Assembly: GCA_964035575.1 (NCBI GenBank)
Contig: OZ037906.1
Span: 434,001 to 498,000 of the forward strand
Direction: 5' to 3'
Source: Rhynchopus sp. YZ270_cl-10
Lineage: Eukaryota; Euglenozoa; Diplonemea; Diplonemida; Diplonemidae
DNA length: 64,000 nucleotides
Made by a program: the position numbers and the translations under genes. How positions within the stretch are numbered: the first letter of the stretch is position 1; every line of letters starts with the position of its first letter. Below, piece after piece: positions 41,965 to 51,683 of this stretch. Below the pieces are notes generated by a model, which had not been told where the DNA came from, ran no database searches, and saw nothing but the letters and a program-made list of their open reading frames with translations.

Positions 41965-42518
41965 TTTTTAAAAAAAGGGGGGGCGTGTGTTGATGCCGGA
42001 ATCCTGTTGTCAAATGTGGATTTGATAATAGCATCTACATTCGCCACCGCTGTGATGAAGCGACATGCTGTGGTTTAATTAACCAGTTGGATTCCTCTTG
42101 TTCGTAGTTGGTACTTCATTGTAGACGCGTCCAGGGCAGTGTTAGCCGAGAATCAGAGGCCGCAGTTGCACCCGAGAGCGCGACCGCAGCCACATCAACC
42201 CTATACTAACGCGAACCCTCTAGCATCGAGTGGGTTATCAGTTGCACTCATTTTTTGAGAGGACACGCCTCGCGTCCCTGCAGTCGTTGTTCGCGAGAAC
42301 GCGCACACTGTACCAGATGAGTACAGAAGGGAAGCCTATAGGCTGGTAACAGATGCGTGCCCTCCTCTAGCGAGACTGAGAGCAAATGACACAGAGGAGG
42401 ATGAAGGTAGGGGAGAGGTGGAAAGGGGGGTGTGAGCCTTTTGTTTTTTTCTTCGCGATTTCTACACTGCACTACCCAGAGGCTGAATGATCATAAAAAA
42501 GGGAGAGAATCCCGGTTT
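41965..42518. other. Spacer between the two RPL12 genes
   Basis: 554 bp; no exon and no recognised dispersed repeat. It must contain the promoter of copy 1 and the 3' end of copy 2, but I see no defined motif. The region directly upstream of the copy 1 ATG is C- and T-rich on the coding strand. Confidence 0.5.
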
Positions 42519-43732
42519 CTATTTCTCAGGGACGTCGACCTCACCGTCGTCGATCCTCTCCTGGATGACGGAGGGGTGCTCACCGTCAACGGTGCATCCG
42601 ATGGAGACTGCCGTTCCGAGGATCTCCTTGGTGCAGAGCGCAAGGGTGCGCGCCATGGAGGTGGGCCACATGGTGCGGGCAATCTCGATGACCTCGTCGA
42701 GGGAGATGTTGCCGTCGTGCTTGATGTTCTTCACCTTCTTTCTGTCCCTCGGGGGCTCCTTGAGCGCCTTGATCAGAAGCGACGATGCCGACGGCACAAC
42801 AGACACGGTTGCCTGCCTGTTCTTCACGGTCAGCTTCACGGTGATCTTCAGTCCCTATTTGTCAAATGGAAATGAAATGAAATGTGAGCAATACATTATG
42901 AAAGAAAAGTATTTCATGCATTCAATAAAGCATAGGTATAGGGATCAACAAAAATGTAAGAAAATACAAGAAACCGTGTCAGATGAATGTGTCTCACGTA
43001 CACACATCTTAAGTGCAAACGCCTCATCGTTAGACGCAGGCATCGGATGAATAGAAAGAAGAAAAGTTTATAAGATGATCCTAAGCCTCTCGTGGTTAGT
43101 CACCTTGGTGGCTTGATCACATTCGTTATCGCGCAGCAACGGAATGCTTTTAAAAAAAAAATCAACAACAAACAGCAAAGTGTATTAGACAATGGCGGAG
43201 AGGAGGGGGGATAGCAATACCTTCCACTCCTTGGTGTTCTTCATGATGTCGTCACCGACCTTCTTGGCGGGCAGACCAAGGGGACCAACCTGTTTGGTGT
43301 TGTGTTTAGTGCTGTTTTTTTCGTAATTGACACAATTTTGTTTTGGGTTACAAAAAACAAAAAATGGTAGTTGGAAGTGCAAACCCTGTGGACAGGCACT
43401 GTATCTCCAAAAATCGGCAAAACAAAAAAGGGGAGAAAAACACTTGCAAAATGAATGCACCTCGCTCCAACATATCATCGAAATCCACGAACAAAAATAC
43501 CTCACTACGGTATTGAATCAATTTTTCTTTCCAACAAAAAAAAAGCTGTTATAGTGGAGCACACTCTAGGGTGGCTACACTAATACAACCAAGTGTTCAA
43601 AAAAAAAAGCGCAATGAGCAACGTATCACATCGAGATACCTTGGGTGCCAGCGACGCTGCTGCCGGGGGCTCTCCTCCCACCGCACGGAGGCACACAATC
43701 TTCACCTCATTGGGGTCGTTCTTCGGCGGCAT
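42519..43732 (-). CDS. RPL12: 60S ribosomal protein L12 (uL11), copy 2
   Basis: Exons 43640-43732, 43221-43289 and 42519-42854 encode the same 165 residues as copy 1. Across 498 coding bases I find one difference, synonymous (GTC/GTT for the first codon of exon 2). Donors are GTATCT and GTATTG. Introns differ: intron 1 is 350 bp here versus 564 bp in copy 1 and lacks the CCCAAG array, carrying instead a family C fragment (43372-43412) and a family H element (43550-43594). Intron 2 shares about 40 bp next to the donor with copy 1, and elsewhere only a diverged series of repeats. Both genes look intact and expressible. Confidence 0.95.
42980..43011 (+). repeat. Hairpin repeat in RPL12 copy 2 intron 2
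   Basis: AGATGAATGTGT, CTCACGT, ACACACATCT. A perfect outer pairing surrounds a 7-nt loop. Confidence 0.7.
43009..43045 (+). repeat. Family C left-end fragment in RPL12 copy 2 intron 2
   Basis: CTTAAGTGCAAACGCCTCAT, CGTTAGACGCAGGCATCGG. It abuts the preceding hairpin repeat. Confidence 0.55.
43066..43108 (+). repeat. Hairpin repeat in RPL12 copy 2 intron 2
   Basis: GTTTATAAGATGATCCTAAG, CCTCTCGT, GGTTAGTCACCTTGG. The loop is the exact CTCTCGT; one stem base is changed. Confidence 0.7.
43550..43594 (+). repeat. Family H repeat in RPL12 copy 2 intron 1
   Basis: Its 45 bp are nearly identical to the reverse complement of 22496-22540. A weaker relative lies at about 54072-54115 (TATAGTGGAGTTCATCC). 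Confidence 0.75.
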
Positions 43733-44223
43733 TTTTTTTTAGGGGTAGTGATGCAAAGTCTGTTAGGTGTGTGGTGTGGGTGCAGATCTTGGTTGTAGCG
43801 AATATTCAATGAGAGAACATCGAAGGCCGAAGTGGAGAAGGTTTCCGCGTCAACAGCATTTGGACAGTGGGTCAGTCGGTCCTAAGGCAAGGTGTAATTG
43901 CTGAAGTGGAGAAGGTTTCAAAGAGTATGGGTGTGTGTAGGACAACCATTTAACAGAGGAAGGAGAGGGAGGATAAGACAAACCAAATGAAAAGATTTGA
44001 CAAAAACTCGGCGTAAGAGAGGTCCTTCCCAAAAAATGTTTCAAAAAAAAATAAAAGGGAAATTGTCATTTTTTCGCATTGAATGAAGCGGCAAAGCTAC
44101 ACTAATTATATATTTTCAACAAAATAAATGAAGAAATACTTTGAGGTATGGTGTGCGGGGACCTTTTGCGAGAAAGGAAAGGTAAACAAAAGAGCGGCAA
44201 AGAAAAAGAAGAAGAAAAATTTT

Positions 44224-44266
44224 GAGAGATGAAATGCGTACTGCACACACAAACACACACATCTCG
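44224..44266 (+). repeat. Hairpin repeat, GAGATG...CATCTC type
   Basis: GAGAGATGAAATGCG and ACACACACATCTC. The outer pair is GAGATG/CATCTC rather than AAGATG/CATCTT, a compensated change. Confidence 0.6.
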
Positions 44267-44273
44267 AAAATAA

Positions 44274-44399
44274 AGTGAAGTTGATAGTACAAACGCCTCT
44301 GGGACGCAGGCACTGACACTCCGTGGGTTATGGAACCCCAGGGTCTTGCACTTAGGATTTGCTGGGAAACTGCAGGCACACAGTCATTTCCCCATCCTG
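44274..44399 (+). repeat. Family C repeat, full length
   Basis: AGTGAAGTTGATAGTACAAA, CGCCTCTGGGACGCAGGCAC, TGACACTCCGTGGGTTATGG, AACCCC, TTGCACTT, CTGGGAAACTGCAG, GCACACAGTCATTTCCCCAT. It is very close to 10421-10546. Confidence 0.75.
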
Positions 44400-45074
44400 A
44401 CTGGGAAGGGGTGATGTAACATGGTTTAAGACTCAAGAAAAACACGTGTCCTGGAACACAACACTGGGCGTCTGCTGAATCCAATGAGCGCCGACGGAAC
44501 GGAGGGGGTGCACACACTCCCTCTTCACACCAGGGAATGGGGTGCGGAGTTTTGCTGTTAAATGCTCGCATATTAGCTTTGACGATGAGCCTTTGTATGA
44601 CCCGCCCACTCGCGGATGTTTGAGGTCTGCTTGGCGAGGAAAAAGACTCCGAAGAATTGTGCGCAATTCGAAGTCAAACAAAAATGGTAGTTGGAGTGCA
44701 ACCGCCTCAGCGGAAAAGAATAAGAACGAAAATTTTGAGCTTTCCAGAAACTGATGATTGCAAGAAAAGCCATTCACACACTTTAGACCCTTCTTAGCAT
44801 CGGGACACGGCAAAACAGCGGGCTGGGGGTACACACAAATTCCGGGGAGAGAGATAAAACCAATGCCCTTCTCAGACGGCCTTTTCTGTCTTCTGGAAAG
44901 AACCAGAAAAAAAACCGACATAGAAAATAAAACCAAACTAAACAAACCTAGAAAGAACAACACACTTTTAAACTGTGCATTGCAATCTCTCTATTCTTCC
45001 ACATTTTTCTTCACATTTTTTCCCCCACACCTTTTTGTTTCTTTTATCCTTGGAAAACGATAAAGGAAACAATA

Positions 45075-45798
45075 TGGGGAGATCCGGGTGCCCGCAACAA
45101 CAATATTCACAAAAAATCACAAAAAATCACAACAAATCACACAAAATCACATAAAATAAATACAAAAAATCACAAAAAAAAAATTCTATTCACAACAAAT
45201 CACAAAAAATCACAAAAATCACAAAAAATCACAAGCAATCACAAAAAAAAAATCCTATTCACAAAAAATCACAAGCAATCACAAACAAAAAATCTTATTC
45301 ACAAAAAATCACACAAAATCACAAAAAAATAAATCCTATTCACAAAAAATCACAAGCAATCACAAAAAAAAAATCCTATTCACAAAAAATCACAAACAAT
45401 CACAAAAAATCACAAAAAGTGGATGTGATTTTTTGTGATTTTTTGTGATTGTTTGTGATTTTTTGTGAATAGGATTTATTTTTTGTGATTTTGTGTGATT
45501 TTTTGTGAATAAGATTTTTTGTTTGTGATTTTTTGTGATTGTTTGTGAATAGGATTTTTTTTTGTGATTTTTTGTGATTTTTGTGATTTTTTGTGATCGT
45601 TTGTGTTTTTTTGCGAATAGGATTTATTTTTTGTGATTGTTTGTGATTTTTTGTGAATAGGATTTATTTTTTGTGATTTTGTGTGATTTTGTGTGAATAA
45701 GATTTTTTGTTTGTGATTGTTTGTGATTTTTTGTGAAGAGGATTTTTTTTTTGTGATTGCTTGTGAATATTGTTGTTGCGGGCACCCGGATCTCCCCA
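45075..45798. mobile_element. 724-bp fold-back element with 5-bp target duplication
   Basis: The outer 35 or so bases are perfect inverted repeats (TGGGGAGATCCGGGTGCCCG, then CAACAACAATATTCACAA). The inside is almost entirely CACAAAAAAT-type units on the left half and their complements on the right half, meeting near 45420. CAATA flanks both ends (45070-45074 and 45799-45803), as expected for a target-site duplication. There is no coding capacity, so any movement would depend on an unseen transposase. The clean ends and duplication suggest a fairly recent insertion. Confidence 0.85.
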
Positions 45799-45963
45799 CA
45801 ATACATATTTTCCCTGACCCCTCTCCTATTCACACACGCCTTGTCTCTGACACAACCCTGCCCTATTCTCCATATTCTGCGCAAAAATTACCCTCATCTA
45901 GGCAACAACCCTCCCTCACTCTTGATTATTTCCCTTCTCCTTTGTCTTTTAACTGTACCTTGT

Positions 45964-47682
45964 TTATCCTACTGTTATGGAGGGAAATCCAGCAGAATCT
46001 GGCAGTTTTAATGAGGGAAGCTCTGATGAGTTGATCTGCCTTGGGTCTGTCTTTGCCCCCCCGCTTCCCCCACTGACGCTATTCCGTTTTTCCTTCTTTG
46101 GTTTGACCGACGCAAAGAGCGCTGGTAGCATCTTATGCGCTGCGCTATGTTGTCGCTCTTTGACTGGCTCAAACTCGATACGACGGGTCTGGCTTTTTGA
46201 GGTCAGTTTTATGGGAACTTTTCGGTCACCACCTCCTCCTCCCCCTCCTCCTCCTCCTCCTCCTCCCTCCTCCAGAGCACGCCCACCAAACACATTAACG
46301 ATATGCGGCAAAGGACGCAACCTTTTCCCAGAAGGGGAAATGGGTACTGTGTTCACATCGTGTCGTTTCTGCTTGCGTACGAACACCAAATTCGCCCAGG
46401 CGGTGTCCAGCACTTCGCATAAAGGCTCTGGGAGTACGATAGAGAGAGGTACATTCCAGACATCGTTCCCACCGAGGAGTTCATGAGGGATGGGTGGGTG
46501 GGGGACGGGGCAGAGGTCACACGATTCGGGAGGGGACTCCCAGGTAGCAAGCATTCGATGGACGGAGGACAAAAAGGAGGACAGACATTCTCCCATATAA
46601 AGAAGACGCCGCTCCGCAGAGGCAAGCGCAGACCTTAGCGTCTCTGTGCGATGCCGTTCCCGAATGCACTCTCCTCTTGCTTGTTCTACCTGTTCTCCGA
46701 GTGTGGCTGCATCTCGTTCTTCTATTTTGTCTTGTGTTGATTCGCATGAAGAAGTTGAAACCGGGGAGGTAGGTTCCAAAGGAGATGGTCTCCCCTTCTG
46801 GAGAGGTGTCGACTGTGTTCGTTTCTCAGCGCTTAAGGAAACCCTCACCCCAGCGTCAAAATCATGCATTTCCATTAACGTTTTCTCATGAGATCGGATT
46901 GTATTCACCAACACTACATTCCGCTGTGCAGCGGCGGCGACTTTGTGAACCCAGGTTTTTTTTTTCGTAATAACCTTACTTCCATTTTCATTTTGTGTGA
47001 CCACGCTTCGACGGTATTCAAGCAATTCATTGCGGTTGTGTTCTGGGATCATTCCGTAGAGACTGACGATAAGGGAGAAGGCTGATTGGAGGAGTGGTTT
47101 GTGGTCGCAGTCGCCTATTGCAGGGTTGAATCTGCAGTCGCGGAAGGCTTGGGGGACTTCATCGTCCTTGAGAAGGTGGTGGGCAGCAACGACCTCTTCT
47201 GTTGTGTCGGGCAGTTCGTAGTCTAAGCAGAGAACGTTCAGGATGTGGCAGACGTTGCTCAAAAAGGTTGCGCTCGTGTTGATCAGGTGCGACCCCTTAC
47301 TAAAGGACACCTCGCTATGGTCCAAAACACTTTCCTTCAGTCGAAACGGCACCCAGCTCTCAGACCCCTCCTGCTTCCAGATGTCGTCCGCACGCTGCAG
47401 GTATTTGCTGCTGGCTTGAAGCGAGGCCTCGATTTTTTTGTCGACACCCATTTGAGGTTTGATTTTGCGTCCTCTCTCCTGTGCGGTACCCCTTGCTGCT
47501 CGGATTAAATCTACAGGGACCAACGCAGGTTGTGGTTGTTGTTGAGCAGGGCGGGCTATAAGATCGCCCTGTTGCAGATGGCTTGCTAAATTATCAATCG
47601 CAACAGCTTCTCCGAGTCTACGAATTTGGTTGTTCTTCTGCCTCCTCCTATGTACACGCTGACCACTCTGGGGGACCGGCAT
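45964..47682 (-). CDS. Unknown protein with polyglycine run
   Basis: Single exon, 572 residues, ATG at 47682 in AAAAAATG. I do not recognise a family. The N-terminus is basic (HRRRQKNNQIRR) then Gln/Pro-rich. Residues about 75-265 look folded and mostly helical (SATFLSNVCHILNVLCLDYE, LLQSAFSLIVSLYG, AAAAQRNVVLVNTIRSHEK). A Ser/Thr/Pro linker follows, then a short coiled coil (REQ/RHRTETLRSALASAERR) and a second folded part with conserved-looking Trp and Pro (WNVPLSIVLPEPLCEVLDTAW). A run of about 14 glycines comes from a CCT/CCC repeat (46220-46266) that may vary in length. The tail is basic and disordered. Confidence 0.75.
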   Translation of the reverse strand: MPVPQSGQRVHRRRQKNNQIRRLGEAVAIDNLASHLQQGDLIARPAQQQPQPALVPVDLIRAARGTAQERGRKIKPQMGVDKKIEASLQASSKYLQRADDIWKQEGSESWVPFRLKESVLDHSEVSFSKGSHLINTSATFLSNVCHILNVLCLDYELPDTTEEVVAAHHLLKDDEVPQAFRDCRFNPAIGDCDHKPLLQSAFSLIVSLYGMIPEHNRNELLEYRRSVVTQNENGSKVITKKKTWVHKVAAAAQRNVVLVNTIRSHEKTLMEMHDFDAGVRVSLSAEKRTQSTPLQKGRPSPLEPTSPVSTSSCESTQDKIEERDAATLGEQVEQARGECIRERHRTETLRSALASAERRLLYMGECLSSFLSSVHRMLATWESPPESCDLCPVPHPPIPHELLGGNDVWNVPLSIVLPEPLCEVLDTAWANLVFVRKQKRHDVNTVPISPSGKRLRPLPHIVNVFGGRALEEGGGGGGGGGGGGGDRKVPIKLTSKSQTRRIEFEPVKERQHSAAHKMLPALFASVKPKKEKRNSVSGGSGGAKTDPRQINSSELPSLKLPDSAGFPSITVG

Positions 47683-48015
47683 TTTTTAATTTTTTTTCGA
47701 TTCACAAAAAAAAATTGAAGCGTTTTTTTCCCTCTCTTTTTGAAGTCTCGCCCACAGAAACCGCCTATTTTGATTAAAAAAAAACTCCCCCCTCTTAATC
47801 TAGATAGATTGGTAGTGGGGGAGGGATGGGAAGAAATATGTGAGAGGATGACAAAAAAATACAACAAAATCCGGGGAGGATTTGCTGTTGGTTCTGACCA
47901 TTAGACTTTTTTTTTTTTTTCTTTTTTTCTTTTCCCCTCAAGATAGAGGGTTTCCTTTTGTTATCTACAATCACCCTAATGGGTGCAAAGAGCGACAAAA
48001 AATGGGGGGAAAAAA
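47683..48015. other. A/T-rich spacer
   Basis: No gene or dispersed repeat recognised; several T and A runs. Confidence 0.5.
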
Positions 48016-48816
48016 TCACATTTTCTTTTGAATGTGATCGTCTTCTGGAACGTCTTCATTTTCTGTCCACATGGACACATTTTCTCTCAATTTGTCGAGA
48101 ACCAGCTTCGCGCTGATCCGATCTGCTGTCGGTGTTGACGCCAGCCCGGTCGAACAATCGAAGGCCTGCTTTGCGATTGCTACCCCTTCGTCTGGCGCTT
48201 TAAGCACTTCGTACGCAAGAATCGATCGGTTTAATGCGACACCTAGACGCAATGGATGCTCTGGTGTCAGCCTCGTCACTGCGATATCCAATGCACTATT
48301 ATATTGCTCTTCCGCTATTGCCCTTGCCGAATCTTCGGATTCCCCTACCTCACAAAGGTATCGGTGATAATCCCCTACAAGAATATGATACAAAATATGA
48401 ACAGCAGGCACATCAGACAACGGAGGCAACTTCGTTTTAAGGGTCTCAAGAATGCGAAGCGCGTCGGTGCAGATATCGGTGATGCTCCTCTCACATCGTG
48501 CGAGCAGATCCATTCGATACAATTCTGCCCTTTCATCTGCACGGATTATCCTTAAAGAGGCCCTAGGGGGTTCAAGGGTAACCTTCAATGCTCGGCTTAA
48601 GAGATCTAACGTTCGAAACTCTACGGTAGCAAACCTATTTAAAATTTCTAAAACGCAGGCCCGCATTTCTAACCCTGCTCCAATAGTCTCCAGTAAAGCT
48701 GCCGTTTCGTACAACGCTTCGATACTCTGAGGAGGAGCAAACTCTGGCATAGGAAGACTTGTCAAAGAGTTGTCATCTCGAAGCAAAACCTCCGGTGGGG
48801 TGGTGGAGGTGGTCAT
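48016..48816 (-). CDS. Divergent 14-3-3 protein
   Basis: Single exon, 266 residues. 14-3-3 proteins are dimers that bind phosphoserine/threonine peptides. The match is clearest in the second half: VHILYHILVGDYHRYLCEV, EEQYNSALDIA, PEHPLRLGVALNRSILAYEV, AIAKQAFD and LDKLRENVSMWTENEDV, corresponding to helices 5-9. The four phosphate-contact residues appear kept: Lys 78 and Arg 85 (LKVTLEPPRASLR) and Arg 152-Tyr 153 (HRYL). The N-terminal 30 residues and helix 1-2 dimer region are unlike typical 14-3-3, and the usual NLLSVAYKN is only partly recognisable, so dimerisation or partner choice may differ. Confidence in the family is high; it is probably a second, specialised paralogue rather than the main housekeeping one. 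Confidence 0.85.
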   Translation of the reverse strand: MTTSTTPPEVLLRDDNSLTSLPMPEFAPPQSIEALYETAALLETIGAGLEMRACVLEILNRFATVEFRTLDLLSRALKVTLEPPRASLRIIRADERAELYRMDLLARCERSITDICTDALRILETLKTKLPPLSDVPAVHILYHILVGDYHRYLCEVGESEDSARAIAEEQYNSALDIAVTRLTPEHPLRLGVALNRSILAYEVLKAPDEGVAIAKQAFDCSTGLASTPTADRISAKLVLDKLRENVSMWTENEDVPEDDHIQKKM

Positions 48817-49475
48817 TTGTAGAGGAAGTTTTTTTTTTTAATTGTTGGAGTAGTGTAGTTGCCTCGGTTGTGTTGCCACACAGTTTGTGCAATCTCCACT
48901 GTTTTTTTTTTTGTATTGTATGACCTCGCCTTAGCTCATTTTAGTGTTAAAAGTAATGGGGGGGGGAAATGTAGTGTGCTGTCGGGGGTGTTGTGGAGAG
49001 GGGGAGAGGAGGGGAGGAGGGGAGGGGAGAGGAGAAAAAAAGGGGGTGTCGTTTGTTTCGTTTCGTTTGTAGGGTAGTGTTCTGTGGGCGCTAAGCTAAA
49101 AGGAAAAGCCTGCGGACTCCGGGGTATTTTTTTTTAAAATATTGTGCTACACGGGAATTTATCTTACTCGGTTGCAAAATGCAAGGGGATTCCCTTTTTG
49201 TATTTTGCCAAAAAATGCAACTTGAAAAGAAGTATTTTCATCCAAAAAAGAAAAAAAGATGCCAAAAGGTCGGGGCGCGTAGCGCGGGTTTGGGACCGTT
49301 ATTATACTCAATGCTGCCCCCCAAAAAAAATGTATAAAACCAGCCATGCAAAGTCACCTATAAAGGGCGATGGATACTAAAAGACGGCACATCTCATTCC
49401 TCCTCAGTAGGTCAGAGTGCGGCAAAGATGAGATATTTTATAGGAGCCTATTTTCCCATTTTTTTCTTGGATTTC
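48817..49475. other. Spacer with family I repeat and G-rich tract
   Basis: ATTGTTGGAGTAGTGTAGTTGCC (48841-48863, split here as ATTGTTGGAGTAG and TGTAGTTGCC) recurs at about 53207-53230. A purine-rich GGGGAGAGGAGGGG tract follows near 49000-49045. No gene is seen. Confidence 0.5.
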
Positions 49476-50318
49476 TCAGATGGAACCCCCTTTGCAGAGA
49501 ATCCTCAAGGCATCGGTGTGGTGCAGCTTTTCAATAAGCTTTCCGTTTAGCGTTGCTATGCCTGGGTGGTCTACTCCTTCTTCACCTAGAGCTGACCAAG
49601 CCGAAACGATGTCTTGCGCTGCCTTCATTGCTTCAGCGGACGGCGAGAACGCTTCGTGCGCGCCGGAAACTTGAGCAGGGTGGATCAACGTTTTTCCATC
49701 AAATCCTAGCATCGCGCCTTGCTTTGCTTCTTCAACGAATGGGGTCAGATCCTTATAATTCACACTCACACCATCAAGACACACCACCCCCGCACTTCTC
49801 GCCGCCAAAATAATATGAGACAACGAATGCAACAACGGCGCCCTCCCTGAGGGCATTGGCATTGGGATTCTCAAATCCGCAGAAAGATCTTGCGTTCCTG
49901 CGACAAGAACAGAGGTCTGTTTCGCGAGGGACGGTGCGTTCAGGACTCCGGAGGCAGTTTCGAGCATAGCCCAGATGCGAGAAGGGTCTTCCTGGGGGAG
50001 GTCTGTGGAGAGCTCAACTTTGGGGAAGACGAGGGGGATGGATGTGGCGTCCCTGAAGGCAGCGTAGTCACGTTGTCCGAGGTCAGACGCATAAGCGTTG
50101 AGGCGGACTGCGATGTTGGCGTTGGGCTGTCCTCGTACAACAGCCTCGAGCACGTTGGCACGTGCTGTATCTTTGTCAAGTGGCCCCACAGCATCCTCCA
50201 AATCAACAATAACCCAATCCGCACCAGTCGCCCCAGACACAGCCTTGTTCAACGCCTTCACGTTGTTCCCACCAACAAACAGAACGCTCCGCATCTTGTG
50301 GTAGCGTGTGAGACTCAT
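49476..50318 (-). CDS. CitE/CLYBL-type lyase (HpcH/HpaI family)
   Basis: Single exon, 280 residues. This TIM-barrel family splits or joins beta-hydroxyacyl-CoA or related acids using Mg2+; members include citrate lyase beta, malyl-CoA lyase and animal CLYBL (citramalyl-CoA lyase). Motifs in order: RSVLFVGGNN, ADWVIVDLEDAV, IAVRLNA (substrate Arg), FPKVE, IWAMLETASGVLN (metal Glu), TQDLSADL (metal Asp), and MLGFDGKTLIHPAQV, a signature near the C-terminus. No targeting peptide precedes MSLTRYHKMR, although the short basic start could be cryptic; CLYBL is mitochondrial in animals. The exact substrate cannot be fixed from sequence. An almost pure pyrimidine stretch sits immediately upstream of the ATG. 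Confidence 0.87.
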   Translation of the reverse strand: MSLTRYHKMRSVLFVGGNNVKALNKAVSGATGADWVIVDLEDAVGPLDKDTARANVLEAVVRGQPNANIAVRLNAYASDLGQRDYAAFRDATSIPLVFPKVELSTDLPQEDPSRIWAMLETASGVLNAPSLAKQTSVLVAGTQDLSADLRIPMPMPSGRAPLLHSLSHIILAARSAGVVCLDGVSVNYKDLTPFVEEAKQGAMLGFDGKTLIHPAQVSGAHEAFSPSAEAMKAAQDIVSAWSALGEEGVDHPGIATLNGKLIEKLHHTDALRILCKGGSI

Positions 50319-50417
50319 TTTGGGAGGGAGGGGGAGGAGGGGGTTGCTGTGTGTGGGGTGAGGTGGGGTTGGATCGGTGGATGTGGAGAGAAGGCTTGCT
50401 GGGTTGTTTTGAATCTT

Positions 50418-50483
50418 ACCGGGGTCTGGTGGTTAAAAAGTCTCCACAGAGTTGGGAGGTAAACCGTGGAGTTAATCCGGTTG
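50418..50483 (+). repeat. 66-bp direct repeat, copy 1
   Basis: Identical to 51684-51749, same orientation. It begins ACCGGGGTCTGGTGG and ends TTAATCCGGTTG, and contains CTCCAC...GTGGAG and ACCGG...CCGGT dyads, so an RNA copy could fold. It lies 100 bp upstream of the lyase ATG. Confidence 0.9.
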
Positions 50484-50619
50484 GAAGTGTGGTATGTGAT
50501 GCACAATAGGTGAAGCAAACAGAGGAAGGGGAGAATGGAAAATGGTGTGGAAAGCAATGGGAGGGGTGGATTTGGACTTTTTGAATACAACATATTTGGG
50601 GAATGTGGAGGGTGAAACA

Positions 50620-50727
50620 AGGGTGAAGGGTGAAGGGTGAAGGGTGAAGGGTGAAGGGTGAAGGGTGAAGGGTGAAGGGTGAAGGGTGAAGGGTGAAGGG
50701 TGAAGGGTGAAGGGTGAAGGGTGAAGG
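50620..50727 (+). repeat. GGGTGAA heptamer array
   Basis: About 15 tandem 7-bp units. It lies between the first 66-bp direct repeat and the Tyr/Ala-rich gene. Confidence 0.95.
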
Positions 50728-51210
50728 GGAGGCAGCTCACAAGCAGCAAGAGGCCTGCACACAGCTCATACGTGTGGTCTTGTGTCCAAGTGCAGGTGGG
50801 GTGCAGCACGCAGCATGTGGTTGTGGGAGTTATGTGCGAAAAGGGTTAGCTTCTCCTCCCACACCACACACATCGCACACACACCCCACCAAAGCTGGCA
50901 CCACACGGCTGTGTGCAGGCTTCTCCTCTCTCCTCTCTGGCCACTTCCAAACACAGCAGGTTGCACAAAAAAAGAAAAAGAAAAAGAAAAAGGCAGATTC
51001 ATAATCAAACTCAAACCCAAACGTCAGCAACAGGAGCATAACATAACATCGGATTGAGCAAACACAAACGCAGGGGGGAATGCGGTACAAACAAAATGCG
51101 GCGACAATCAGGCCACACAGCACTCGTGTGCGCTATCAAAAGGAACACGTTGTTGTGCAGGCCCAACAGCAGCAGCATCACAAGCAGCACATGCAGCAGC
51201 ACTGCCCACC

Positions 51211-51489
51211 TCAGTAGTACGGCGAGTACGCAGCAAGGCGTGCACGGCGCACAGACGCAGACAGCGCAATGTCGCTTGCCACAGCGTTCGCGTGTGCGGT
51301 GGCGTGTGCGTTTGCAATCGCTGCGTCTGCTGCGTACGACGAGTAACGCGGCGACAGCGGCACGTACGAACGTGCAACTGCAATGTCGGCAGCCGCACGT
51401 GCACTTGCGGCAGCAGCGTCAGCCGCAAGGATCGACGACGTGTACGACGGGTATACCGGTGCCGGTGCGTAGTACGGGTAGTAGGACAT
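51211..51489 (-). CDS. Small Tyr/Ala-rich protein
   Basis: 92 residues from ATG 51489 to TGA. The start is MSYYPYYAPAPVYPSY and the end AAYSPYY. About one third of residues are Ala, and Tyr is strongly enriched, with regular Ala/Asp/Ser/Arg segments (ILAADAAAASARAAADIAVA, DAAIANAHATAHANAVASD) likely to be helical. No family is recognised. Codons are uniform (GCA, TAC, CGT frequent) and the minus frame is the only one with protein-like periodic composition, which favours a real gene. It could be a structural or surface-layer peptide. It lies inside a 1.2-kb segment flanked by 66-bp direct repeats and of distinct CA/TGCA-rich composition. Confidence 0.6.
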   Translation of the reverse strand: MSYYPYYAPAPVYPSYTSSILAADAAAASARAAADIAVARSYVPLSPRYSSYAADAAIANAHATAHANAVASDIALSASVRRARLAAYSPYY

Positions 51490-51683
51490 CTTCTTGTTGT
51501 GTGTGGGTGAGGTGTTAAGAAGGGTGTGTGTTTTGTCTGCAGGTGTGTGGTGTCGTGTCGTGGTGTTTGTTGGAGAACAGAAGTGTGCACGAAGGGCACA
51601 ACTAATCAATCAGCTTGCACAGGTGCAGGCATCTGATCCACACAAAGGACCACTGCAAAAAGCGGAATCGATATTCGAATATC

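Larger units (their letters stand above)
43733..45074. other. Gene-free spacer
   Basis: No exon supported. Contains a hairpin repeat (44224-44266) and a full family C repeat (44274-44399). Confidence 0.6.

Noticed and set aside
45086-45780. Regular AT-rich repeats that might suggest a CRISPR-like array
   Set aside because: Units vary in length, have no unique spacers, reverse orientation in the middle, and the whole is bounded by inverted ends and a target duplication; a eukaryotic fold-back element fits better.
50418-50483. 66-bp direct repeat as a tRNA gene
   Set aside because: It has a similar length and some dyads, but no proper A and B boxes, cloverleaf or anticodon arm on either strand.
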